64,000 bases of DNA. Origin: Prosapia bicincta (Eukaryota; Arthropoda; Insecta; Hemiptera; Cercopidae). Below are positions 10,801 through 20,292 of this stretch, in pieces; positions within the stretch are counted from its first letter, which is position 1; each line of letters begins with the position of its first letter. The notes under the pieces were generated by a model, which worked only from the letters and a program-made list of their open reading frames with translations, searched no databases and was not told the origin of the DNA. A program made the translations under genes and the position numbers. The stretch lies in contig JBAIZL010000005.1 of NCBI GenBank assembly GCA_036971475.1, positions 63,001,155 through 63,065,154 of the forward strand, given 5' to 3'.

Positions 10801-11726
10801 ATGATTATGTCACGGATAATTATCTTAGCATTTAATTTAAATCATCCTATTTATCCATCTTTAATTGACAGTTTCTTGGCTAAAGTAAATCCACTTTCTG
10901 CAAACTTCTCTTCTCTCATTTGACCTTTGTTTTATCCACCCTTCAAATATATCTTTCATGGAATCATAACTATAGTGCCTGTTACATCATAAAGAAGTGA
11001 TTTAACCATGGACATAATGATTAAATAGTCTATGGGTTTTTTATGTTTAATCAGGCTTCATTTTTTTATGTTCAATGTGGGAACGTTATTCTGATTTTGA
11101 AATACATTAGTCCAAATGGCAACAATGTTAATAAAAACTGCATTTCGTTATTCTTTTTTGTGTATTTGCGACAGATATTGTGCTGCATGAACGCTTGTGA
11201 TAATGTTTGCATGTATGTATGTTTTGGGCATGTCTTTTTTCCAGATTTTTTTTTGAAAATAAAGTTTATTACATTTTTTCAAATTTGTATTTTGCTTAGT
11301 GGCTTAAATACTAAAATATAAATCTTTTAAAATTTGTCATTTTAGATTTATAGTATAAAATTAATTTTGTAATATTTGTGCCAAATACAGTAATGTACAG
11401 TTAGCCTTATTTTTCTAATCAGTCATTTCAGAATGAACAGAAAATAAATTAAATTGGGATAATTTGAAATTGTTTACAGATTATAGTAGTTTATACAAGT
11501 ACTAATTGTTTTAGTAAAAAAATAACAACTTATTCATTATAGAACAAAAAAACATTTACGTTTTACTCTCAGATAAATTGATTGTCCAATTTTTTTCATA
11601 CAAATGGTATTGATTTCTAATATAACTAACAGATTAAAAAACTATAGCTTGTTTCAAGATTTAAATATATTTATGGTTTTACAATTGTTATTATAGTACT
11701 TTCATTATGTTTGAACTTTTTTATTT
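7880..11726. other. AT-rich, no recognised gene
   Basis: Apart from a possible leftward extension of the gypsy relic to about 8240, I see only AT-rich sequence. Open frames at 8660-8869, 9458-9670 and 11043-11321 match nothing I recognise and lack coding-like character. No CRTC exon could be recognised here. Confidence 0.5.
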
Positions 11727-11730
11727 TTAA

Positions 11731-12524
11731 CCCATTGCGGATTGCTGCCTAAACTTTTGCGTCATAAATATCAGTCATTGGATGTTTAGTCTGCTAGACC
11801 CTTATTAATGTGCTATCATCTCAGTGCTTCACATAAATATCTACAACACATTTCTCATGAGTTAGTGACAGTATTTTCCTCTCAAAACTGGCACTATAAA
11901 GAAATATAATTACATCCGTTCCCGGAATGACAGGACAGTAGGATTTTTACTACAGTACTTATGGTTTTTTAGTCTTTATCGTTCAGTTATATCTTCTGTG
12001 TCGAGATTATCCAAGTTGGATTTTATGATACTCTATAATGTGTAATGATCTTCGTGATTTAGGGTGACAATGACAATTTAGTGTGATTGTGTTCATGTTT
12101 TTCTAGTGTAATTATAGTATGAAAAAGTTTTTGAAATTTTTAAAATTTTTACAGTTCAAGTGAACGATTACTGTAGTTGTATTAATATAAGGGAAGCCAT
12201 AAACCAACTGCTAAGCATCAGACCATAAGTATTATTTTATTTTTAATGAATCATATTTTCTTGTCTAATAAGGGTTACAAATAATCAATTCAATTTATCC
12301 CTTAATTTTTTAATTCTTAAATTATTATTAAAATAATTACCTAATTAAATTATGTAATTAATATTTAATAATAATCTTTAATACTTTATATTACTATTAT
12401 TTATAATAACATAAAATAATTGAGGTTTATATTTAACACAATTCATTTGCCGTGATTACCAAGTTCAAACTTAATTTGCATCCGTTGTGTTGCTTGGAAC
12501 ACAAATCATTTAATCCGCAATGGG
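11731..12524. mobile_element. Non-autonomous piggyBac-type MITE, 794 bp
   Basis: Terminal inverted repeats of 13 bases, CCCATTGCGGATT, are seen at both ends. They are flanked by TTAA at 11727-11730 and 12525-12528, the target duplication characteristic of the piggyBac superfamily. No transposase sequence lies inside. The CCCATT start resembles the ends of the larger piggyBac at 15059-20288, but the remaining terminal bases differ, so a different family probably mobilised it. Confidence 0.85.
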
Positions 12525-13449
12525 TTAACCCTCCAACATTTGAGAACCAATTTAAGGGAGCTTAATCATCACTTATTATTATTTGTACAACACATTCAAA
12601 ATAAATCTAAAAACTATTTGTAACTATTTAAATTTGTTTTCAAACTGACAGACTTTTTTAAACACTCAAGTCTCCTTAATTGCAGGATAGTAAATTTTCT
12701 AAATTTATTTTTGGTATTTAAAGTTATTTTGGCAAACAAAAGAAGAGACAATGAGGTTTAACTACTTATAAAATATTATTCCAAGTTGTTTACACATGTC
12801 TAATTTTAACTGGAAAACGTCTAACAAATCATTTTCAACATCACACTGTTAATAGAAAGACTTCAATAAATCCAGTTCAATAGAGAAAAGTTGTGTTTCA
12901 AGTAATTTTGACATTAACTTATCAAATATACTATTACCAAACTTAGATAAATATTTTTCAAGTTGTTAAAACACAGTACTTTATTAAATTTCTTACTTTA
13001 TGAATCATTGCTGTGATACTATGTAGTTAATAAATTAGAAGTTTTGTATGAGTTTTTATGTTCATAGTACAGTATACAATTTGATAAAATATATTGAAAT
13101 ATATATTTCTCATTTATTTTATAGAGATTTTTTAAAATTATCTATGTTTATAAGTAAATAACATCAATCAATTTGTTTCAGTATATCATTAGGTTTTAAT
13201 AAATTGTGACATAATGGAAAGCAATTGTGCATGCTAATGGCCTGATATTTTAAACAAATAAAGCTCCAGGAAAACTGGCATGGCTTAAGTTAAAATAATC
13301 TATTAATTAAGTTAAATTTAAAAAATGGTAAATATCTTTATGCATAATATAATGGTACTAAGTATGTCAACAACTTAAAGCAACTGTGGCGTAAATGTTT
13401 ATATTAATTAAAACAACCTCTCACCACAAATTCAACAAATTTTATTTTA

Positions 13450-13492
13450 ACCTTATGTACATTTCAACTACAAAGTAATCATCTTCAGAGGT
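13450..13492 (-). ncRNA. Hammerhead ribozyme candidate, left arm
   Basis: Minus-strand mirror of the module at 13544-13586: ACCT, CTGAAGA, T, hairpin GATTAC-TTT-GTAGTT, GAAA, palindrome ATGTACAT overlapping its last A, A, AGGT. It differs by one base that turns the last stem II pair into G-U. Confidence 0.6.
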
Positions 13493-13543
13493 ATTTTTAC
13501 AAATAACTCAAGGTACTTGAGTACTCGAGGTACTTGTAAAAAT

Positions 13544-13586
13544 ACCTCTGAAGATGATTACTTTGTAGTCGAAATGTACATAAGGT
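13544..13586 (+). ncRNA. Hammerhead ribozyme candidate, near-canonical
   Basis: Order of elements: ACCT (stem I), CTGAAGA (13548-13554, canonical CUGANGA), one extra T, GATTAC-TTT-GTAGTC (stem II with one wobble), GAAA (13571-13574), TGTACAT completing the self-complementary ATGTACAT (stem III), A at the cleavage position (NUH = AUA), AGGT pairing with ACCT. This is the type I hammerhead order. Very short stem III helices are known in the hammerheads reported from Penelope-like elements. The extra base after CUGANGA is a caution. Confidence 0.65.
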
Positions 13587-13759
13587 TAAAATAAAATTTG
13601 TTGAATTTGTGGTGAGAGGTTGTTTTAATTAATATGTACTAAGTATGTATTACAATTATTTATAGTAGCTTTTAACTTGAATTTATTTTTCTTGTTTTTT
13701 TTGTATAGTTTTAATGTAACTATGACCTAAAAACAGTTCTTTATATTGGTGTATTTCAG

Positions 13760-13822
13760 ATGGACAGTCCAGGACCGATAGATTACATTGGGTCAACTAA
13801 TAACACATCTCCATATTCCCAG
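13760..13822 (+). CDS. Crtc: CRTC coactivator, internal exon (63 nt)
   Basis: This exon follows a pyrimidine-rich tract ending TATTTCAG and precedes GTAAAT. It translates without stops to MDSPGPIDYIGSTNNTSPYS plus Q. It begins and ends in phase 0 and joins in frame to the exon at 24271. The sequence is low in conserved features: Ser/Pro/Asn-rich, like the variable middle region of CRTC proteins between the CREB-binding N-terminus and the C-terminal transactivation domain. The ATG is probably an internal Met, since the protein's N-terminal CREB-binding coiled coil is not encoded here. The intron that follows is about 10.4 kb and carries piggyBac, LINE and mariner insertions. The call rests on splice sites, phase and composition rather than strong homology. 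Confidence 0.65.
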
Positions 13823-14179
13823 GTAAATTATGTTTACACACACACAGTTTTAGTATTAGTTACACTATCATTTGAAAAATCCCTTTCATTTTAACACGGC
13901 ATTCCCACATTGTGGATTTTAAATTTAATTTTAAACAGAAAATTTTGAAAAAAAATTACCTCTCCAATATATGTTGTATTCCGCCATGCAAACAGTGGGT
14001 GAAATATTTTGTAAAACTTTTTTTAATTTAAAAGAGCATACAGTGACATCATTCAACAGAGCTCCATCCAACAGAGCTGTTTTTTTCTTGGAACTTTTGA
14101 ACTTATTTTCCTTAGTCCAGGACTTGAGACTTCGTATAGAGAATTGAAGCAATTTGTGCCATTGCAACTCTCCCATCAC

Positions 14180-15055
14180 TGGACATCCATTGCTCAGACC
14201 CTCTCAGCTACAATATACAAGAGGATCCCAGTGCCGTCTTTATTACTCTCTATAAGAATGAGTTGATATAATATCTTACTAGTCCTAGATCCTTGTAAAT
14301 TTAAGGGATTTACCAGGCGATCTCGTAGCTCAACCTCTACTGCATAATGTAGACATTTATAGCAAATTTGTCTGACGTCAAACAAAGCTGAGTATATCTG
14401 TTTAGTTAAATACTTCATATTGAACTGGAATGTTTATATCCCACGGAAAATTTAATTTGATCATAGTAATACATTTCAATTTCCTTGACAGTGTTATTGG
14501 ATCAGGCCACTGTAATGTAGTTACAACGTCCTGTGGTAACTAGTAATAACGGCTTCCTAAATCTGTAAATTTCAATGATATTTTTGCCACTCCAATTGGT
14601 AGTCTTAAAGCTTCTCTTATGATACCCAATACCTTATCATATTTCCAAGTGTAACGTCCCTGACAAAGTGCAACTGGGTATCCTGTTAAGATAAGTTTGG
14701 CAGTTGGCAGAGACCGAGAATATTAAAGACTCCCTCAACTATCGGATTACTGGAGTGTGTCAGAGTACACTAGAGTGCATTGGCATGGAATTAAGCCATT
14801 TCTAGGGGCCTCATTACTTTTTTGTTAAATGCTTTCCACATTACTTTTGGAGATACACGTGTATATCCTCCAGAATCAATCATTCAGGTTGCATTCTCAA
14901 ACATTCAACATGCATAGTAGCCAGCACTTCCTTTTCCTTACCAATTCAGCTCTCATCCTCTCCCTTTTCTTGTTGGTCTATCCATAACCCTCCCAATTCT
15001 GTCCAATCCCTACCACAAACAAATCACTAACTTTTACTTGCTCCGAAGTTCTGTT
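14180..15055. other. Intron sequence, no recognised gene
   Basis: Somewhat less AT-rich than its surroundings. The minus-strand open frames at 13931-14179 and 14194-14418 match nothing I recognise. It may hold an old unidentified repeat. Confidence 0.4.
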
Positions 15056-15468
15056 TAACCCATTTCTTCCCAATAGGACAATATCTATACTTTATGTCAT
15101 TTTTCCTTATTTAATCTACATTTTTACTATAGAAGTAATAAAATATAACCTGAATATGAGCCTTATACTTTTGGTTTTTGAGTAATAACCTGTTGCGTTC
15201 GTGCAACATTGGGAGTTCCGTGCATCTTGCAGCCTTGCGTGAATGCGACGTTGGGAAATGGCGTGTGCTGATAAAAACACGACAATCATTACATGAAACG
15301 ATTTATTGAAACACAATGTGCACATAGTTTTACTTTTTAGAATTTATTTCAATCTGAATTGTGAATTGTTTCAAAACATTCAACATGTATAAACACTTGT
15401 CATTTCTTGCTTGTGTAGACTGTTTGACTATGGCACACTTTACATCTCCGTTTTGCATTACTTTTGAT

Positions 15469-16235
15469 TTAGTCTACGATGTGGTCCGTTTTGTCTTTTC
15501 GTACATCGTCTGGTAAAGTAATTTTACTACAGTGACCTAATAACAGATTTTTGCTGTGCTTGTCAGGTTCTTCAATATTTACTGATCGAAGTAAAGACAT
15601 AACGAGTTGCGATCTAAACTCTATCTGACTGAGTTTATTTCCGATTGATAAAATATAAAATTTCCATGCATTTACTACAGCACAATCAATTCCATTTACA
15701 AATAAGGTCCACCACCATTTTTTACCTCTAATTCTAATTCTGTAATTGGCAATAGCATTATCATGAGAATCCACTCCGCCCATTCCTTTATTATAATCGT
15801 TGATAACATTCGGCTGCTTTACAAAGTCCTGTTTCCTTTCTTTTCGATTGTACCGTTTTACATTTAGGGATTGTTCAACCGATCTGTAATTTGTTATGAC
15901 TGTAACAACTGAATTATCCCGCCATCGAACAACAAAAATATTCTTCTTTTTATCAAAGACAAATTCATAACTTCCTTTCGGAACTTTTAGAAATTTTTTT
16001 ACTGATGTGAGCGGAATATTGGGCTACCTATTTTTCCCTATTGTTCCTGATACTAAGAAATTCATCTTTGTCAGTTTACTTACTAAAGTGTAAGTACTGA
16101 TAAAATTATCAAAAACAATTATGTGATTCTCTGGATTTTCAACTATTCTCAACAAATTATAAAAGACCTTCTCTCCTATCCCATAGCCGTTTTTTATTTC
16201 ACCACCTTTGTAACTGTTTTTATTTTTGGTAGCTT
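15469..16235 (-). pseudogene. piggyBac transposase, C-terminal half
   Basis: Minus-strand translation runs from TKNKNSYKGGEIKNGYGIGE through VFDNFIST (containing a catalytic-type Asp), then SGTIGKNR. One in-frame stop follows, then PNIPLTSVKKFLKVPKGSYE, a VVRWRDNS segment, and MGGVDSHDNAI followed by KKWWWTLF and VVNAWKFY. The M-GGVD-HD and KKWWW-LF-DCAVVNAW motifs are hallmarks of the DDE_Tnp_1_7 (piggyBac) family. The C-terminal Cys-rich domain of typical members was not recognised. The protein would cut and paste DNA at TTAA sites, but this copy is broken. Confidence 0.9.
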
Positions 16236-16526
16236 TAATTCTTATGAGTTAAAGCTGATTTTAAATATTGCAGTTTATAGTTACATATTTAGAAAATGAC
16301 CTGCAAAGTCCTATTAAATTATTGTCTAAAGGCTTATTAAATTAAGATGTATGGGATTTGTGTGCTCGTTAAATAATTGTTCTCTTAAATCTTCAATTAA
16401 AACAATTTAAACATATTTTATTTAGCCAAAAAAATTATAAAATTACAACCAAAATACATATTTCTGAAACATTGCGCTAGTTACTGATTAGTGAACATTT
16501 ATCATTAACTTACTTCTTACTTCTTA

Positions 16527-17693
16527 TTACGAGCTTCCAAGGTTGGCCTCGATGGCTCGATGTCTCCTATACACACACTCTGCCAATGGCCAGAAACAAC
16601 TTTCTTTCAAGATTCTGTCCAGGGTACATTCCCGTCCTAGTTGCTTTATCAAGGGACTCCTTGTTGCTGCTGTTACAGGACACTTCAAAAGTATGTGCTC
16701 TAATGTTTCCTCTTCTTGCTTGCACACTCCACAGATAGAGTCGTTAGTAATATGAAACCTTTTCAAATATGTATTGGTGACAATGTGTCCCATACGAGCT
16801 CGTGCCGCAAAAGATGCCACTGAACGTGATAATGACTTGAAGATCTTTGGATCATTAGGTTGTTTTTGTAATGAATAATATTCGCGCCCAGTATTGCATT
16901 CTCTCCATTTCTTTCTCCAACAGATGTGAGATTCTTTATCAACTGCCTCTTTGCAATTAGTTAAGGAGTAACAACTTTCAGGAGATGGAAACAAGTTGCA
17001 AGACGCCTTGGCAGATCTGTCAGCTTCCTCATTCCCAGGAACACCACAATGACTGGGGATCCATTGAAATACAATATTTTTCTGTTCTAAGTTTTTTAAC
17101 AATTTAGTTATTTCAGATGTTCGAAAATGGTAGTCTGTAGTGTGATGTACTTGAAGGGCTTGAAGGGCCGACCTGGAATCGGTGAGAATGCAGATGTTCT
17201 GTGCATCCATAGTATTGCTAAAAACCAAAGCAGCATTTAAGGCCATCAATTCAGCATTCATACTTGAAGAGGAATCGCAGGGCACATAGTAATCCTCGTT
17301 TAATTCTGGACAATGAAAAGCTGCACCTCCCCTATGGTTCTCTTTATCAACGGAACCATCTGTGTAGATTTTTACAAAGTTGTTATATGTGGTGTTTATC
17401 AATTCCATAGCGACAGATTTTAGTAGGTGAGGTGAATCTTCTTTTGTGAGTGAACCAGGAATTTCAAGATTGGTTTTTATTGGGATTCGAAGCCAGGGTT
17501 GTTGTTCCAAAACAACTGGAATTTTTCCTGATTCCATTGTGTTTAATGATTCGCAGGGTTTGTTATGATGGTAGAACAGTGACTGTCGGATGTTAGTTAC
17601 CAATGCAATGTTAGAAAGAGTGTTAAGTGAAATTGCCTTTATCTGAAAATGTTTCTTCCACATTCTGTTTTTTATATATAAGTCAAAGGGCAT
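16527..17693 (-). CDS. LINE ORF2 C-terminal part: RNase H and zinc-binding tail
   Basis: This is an uninterrupted 388-codon frame, the longest in the window. Residues 1-60 are the linker after the RT domain. An RNase H domain follows, with its catalytic acidic residues visible in IYTDGSVD, MNAELMALNAA and ILTDSRSAL, and the WIPSHCGVPGNEEAD motif supplying His and the last Asp. A C-terminal CGVCKQEEETLEHILLKCP motif is the Cys/His cluster of jockey/I-type ORF2 proteins. The frame ends at Ser-Ser-stop, and a 3'UTR with AATAAA-like motifs runs down to about 16240. The annotated Met is only the first Met after the breakpoint; the frame stays open for a few codons upstream. It is a fragment of a larger protein and not functional alone. 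The lack of stops suggests a fairly young insertion. Confidence 0.9.
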   Translation of the reverse strand: MPFDLYIKNRMWKKHFQIKAISLNTLSNIALVTNIRQSLFYHHNKPCESLNTMESGKIPVVLEQQPWLRIPIKTNLEIPGSLTKEDSPHLLKSVAMELINTTYNNFVKIYTDGSVDKENHRGGAAFHCPELNEDYYVPCDSSSSMNAELMALNAALVFSNTMDAQNICILTDSRSALQALQVHHTTDYHFRTSEITKLLKNLEQKNIVFQWIPSHCGVPGNEEADRSAKASCNLFPSPESCYSLTNCKEAVDKESHICWRKKWRECNTGREYYSLQKQPNDPKIFKSLSRSVASFAARARMGHIVTNTYLKRFHITNDSICGVCKQEEETLEHILLKCPVTAATRSPLIKQLGRECTLDRILKESCFWPLAECVYRRHRAIEANLGSS

Positions 17694-17699
17694 GACTGA

Positions 17700-17853
17700 C
17701 AGTTCAGTCCCTCGTGGACACTCACCTTGACGCGGTGAGGGGGCTTAAACTTGGAATTCCATTAGCTTAAGCAAACCCAAGTGAATTAAGAGGTGTCCAC
17801 AGAAGCTGCATAAGACCACTGCAGCCCCCTAATACATACACAAATATGGCAGA
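17700..17853 (+). promoter_or_regulatory. LINE 5'UTR with probable internal promoter start
   Basis: CAGTTCAGTCC at 17700 is followed by a GC-richer segment, including TCACCTTGACGCGGTGAGG, that can fold on itself, ending just before the ATG at 17854. LINEs of the jockey/I type start transcription at a CAGT-type initiator with downstream elements, so 17700 is probably the full-length RNA 5' end. Confidence 0.55.
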
Positions 17854-18680
17854 ATGAATCAGAGAGTAAAACATTCCGGAGTATTAGTCCCCCAATCGGA
17901 TCTCCGGGTGGGGACTGCTTTCTGTTATAATAAGCAAAGAAATAATCATCCTGATCGTCTTAAAGTAAACATCTGGAATATCAAGGACGAGCACATTGAA
18001 TGTGTAAGAGAATTATATGGAATAGATAGAAATATTATTATGAGAAATCGAGGAGTGGGAAAAAACAAAAGAATCGAATTATGGTGTCATAGCAGAAAGC
18101 AGGCAGTAGAAATGCATATCCAAATGAAGAAAAAGTCAAAAGATGAGAAGATGAAACAACATATATCATTGGGTACAAACTTTAATGAACGTGAGAGAAA
18201 AACAAAAGACCTGCATAATTCACACATTAAATATCAATCTCAGAAATTTTTGCACTGGAATGCCCGCTCCTTGATGAATAAAATAGAAGAGTTGAAACAA
18301 GAATTGGATTTGAGTAATGCTAAGGTTATATGTGTTCAAGAGGCATGGTTGCCTGTAGACGAAAAGCGGCACCCTCGTTTCAAGAATTTTAATATTTTTA
18401 ACAATTCACGAGCAAATGGCAGAGGTGGTGGTGTCATAACTTTGATACATAAATCTATAGTTGTTAGAAGTCATCAGTCTATCACCACCACAAATATGGA
18501 AGCACTTAGCTGTGACATAACTATTAACCAAGATGTTAATATAAGAGTAGTCAACGTGTATATTCCTAATCAATTAGTAACTGATGAGGAACTTCAAAAA
18601 TTACTGATTTCAGATAAATGTCTCCTTATCATGGGTGATTTTAATGCTAGACATGGCTCTTGGAACATTTATCATTTGAC
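17854..18680 (+). pseudogene. LINE 5' coding part: N-terminal region and AP-type endonuclease, truncated
   Basis: The open frame starts at the ATG at 17854. A lysine-rich stretch of about 130 residues of unclear role comes first. The APE-type endonuclease domain follows: LHWNARSLMNKIEELKQEL, then VICVQEAWLP (catalytic Glu), GRGGGVITLIH, VNVYIPNQ, and MGDFNARHGSW (catalytic Asp/Asn/His region). Similarity ends right after GSW; the frame stays open to 18723 by chance. RT is missing. It is inverted relative to the RNase H part at 16527-17693, and the two probably come from one insertion. Confidence 0.85.
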
Positions 18681-18689
18681 TTATGAGGA

Positions 18690-19404
18690 AATTTACACAT
18701 TAACAAATCAATGGCTGAAATGAGTCTGTTTTGAGTTTGCTTGCTTGCTCTTTTCATAATTAATTCTTACAATTTTAACTGAAAACAAATGCACCAAATT
18801 ATGCATAAATTACATTTATATACGTATTGAAAAATTTAAAGTTCATTAATTTTGTATTAAACTGTTTAAGCATTTAAATTTTGTGATAGTTCACCAAAGT
18901 TTGAATTTGTTCACTTAGCTGTTTTAACAAGGTGTAGCCTCGAATCCTTCTATTGGAAAAACCTTACAAGATTCCCTCGGTCATGATTTTGAAAAAGTCT
19001 TCAGTAACTCAGCATTCCATCTTCGTTCTTGGCGACGTGCGCTGTCTTCTACATTATGATTACAAAAAATAAAACTGACTACTACATTAAAAATTTAAAA
19101 CAATACCTTTCCTCGCTCTTGGAGACGACCGTTTCCTTCTACATCTCGGATATAAGAGGGTTAAATTATCAGAAACAAAGCAAGCATCGTAGCTACCGCG
19201 CATCGTATGTGCGCATACATAAATTTTATTTCCAAACTATTCCAACAGATGCCACTACCAACCAGAGATTTGATTTAAAATATTTCTAACAAATCACAAT
19301 TTTTTTGGATCTAGTTTTATATTGTTACATTTTCGAATACATTCTCGTTCATTTTCTGAAATTTCCTTTTTTAATATGTAACACCATCTAAAGTGTGTTA
19401 CACC
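18690..19404. other. Unassigned insert inside the piggyBac element
   Basis: This stretch is neither LINE endonuclease nor piggyBac. It holds a diverged pair of about 33 bases: CTTCGTTCTTGGCGACGTGC near 19023 and TCCTCGCTCTTGGAGACGAC near 19112, each followed by a CTTCTACA motif. It may be filler gained at the LINE junction or another element. Confidence 0.4.
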
Positions 19405-19762
19405 TTTTCCCCCATATGGCTCAAAACTTTATACATAACCATCAACAGAAGCAATGCACCAATTTTTTAAAACGAATTTCACTGTTTTCCCTCTCATGAT
19501 CATTTTTGCTGAATGACGTCCAAAATAGGGCACCATTTGCTCATCTATTGGTAATTTATGTGAAAACACTTCAAACTGACGAAATTTTGTATTTAATTCA
19601 TCAAAATAAGGACGAACGTTTGAAAATTTATCGTATTTATCTAGTTTATTGTTGTCTGATAAATTAATGTATTTTTTGATTTCATCAAATTTATTTCTAG
19701 GCATTGTATCTCGTACAATTGGTACACCTTTATCAAGATTTTTACTCTAATACATTTTTTAT
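19405..19762 (-). pseudogene. piggyBac transposase, N-terminal/middle part
   Basis: Minus-strand frame from about 19762: DKGVPIVRDTMPRNKFDEIK, then YINLSDNNK, KFSNVRPYFDELN, LPIDEQMVPYFGRHS with the conserved IDE-M-PF-GR-S signature and first catalytic Asp, then VKFVLKNWCIASVDGYV and a stop. EPYGGKG lies just beyond it. This matches the first half of a DDE_Tnp_1_7 transposase. It should continue directly into TKNKNSYKGG at 16235, and the foreign 3.2 kb interrupts it there. Confidence 0.9.
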
Positions 19763-20292
19763 TCAGGTAGCGAATGATACCTGTGTTTTAAGAACTGCAA
19801 TCAATTCTTCTGCTGTTTTACAACACTTGTTTAAAACTCATAGCGAATCTACTGGTCAATTGCTTTCAACACGGCCGATATATCTCAACTGCCGGGGAAC
19901 TCCTAACACTCCTAACGTTGCATCAATGCAACACATGTGAACTTTGTTGAATAAAGGGAAGTGGAGAGCTGTGGTTCAACAAACATAACTCAGCAGTAAA
20001 GTAAACATGATAAGAAAGGCTGACATAGCAAAACAATTTGTTCCAAGAATTGACAGATGTTTATTTCTTACACCGAAAATGTTGATTTTCTCGACATTTA
20101 TTTTATCGTAATTCAAGTTCTTATTGAGAAAGATATATTATTAAAAACAAAATAATTATTGCATGATAGAAAAATACTCTATTCTTACAATAAATAACAC
20201 ACTTCAAATTGAAAATTACTCACTATATGGAAGAGTTGTGTGCAATATAATATACTGTTGCGTTTACGTAATGTTGGGAAGAAATGGGTTAA

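Larger units (their letters stand above)
13368..13635. mobile_element. PLE-type foldback with 13-bp target-site duplication
   Basis: Arms of about 100 bases (13401-13505 and 13535-13635) are near-perfect reverse complements. They contain TTTGTTGAATTTGTGGTGAG and AGGTTGTTTTAATTAA motifs. A short CTCGAG-containing centre separates them. A 13-base direct repeat, GTACTAAGTATGT, lies at 13355-13367 and 13636-13648 and looks like a target duplication. Each arm holds one hammerhead-like module. The element ends about 110 bases upstream of a CRTC exon. Confidence 0.85.
16236..18690. mobile_element. Jockey/I-like LINE with inverted 5' part
   Basis: The 3' part of a LINE (RNase H and C-terminal zinc-binding region) lies on the minus strand (17693 down to about 16240). 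The 5' part (5'UTR and endonuclease) lies on the + strand (17700 to about 18680), head to head with it. The reverse transcriptase between them is missing. The inverted segment starts at CAGT (17700), the conserved first bases of many jockey/I-type LINEs. This is the arrangement expected from twin-primed reverse transcription. The whole lies inside the piggyBac transposase gene. Confidence 0.8.
15059..20288 (-). mobile_element. piggyBac element with matched ends, split by nested insertions
   Basis: The left end CCCATTTCTTCCCAA and its reverse complement at the right end are flanked by TTAA at 15055-15058 and 20289-20292. This is an intact terminal structure for a piggyBac-superfamily element inserted in a CRTC intron. 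Subterminal sequence near both ends repeats GTTGCGTT- and TGCAACA-like motifs. The minus-strand transposase is cut in two: N-terminal part at 19405-19762, C-terminal part at 15469-16235. Removing the intervening 3.2 kb leaves about 2.1 kb, a normal piggyBac size. The transposase also has in-frame stops, so it is dead. Confidence 0.9.
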
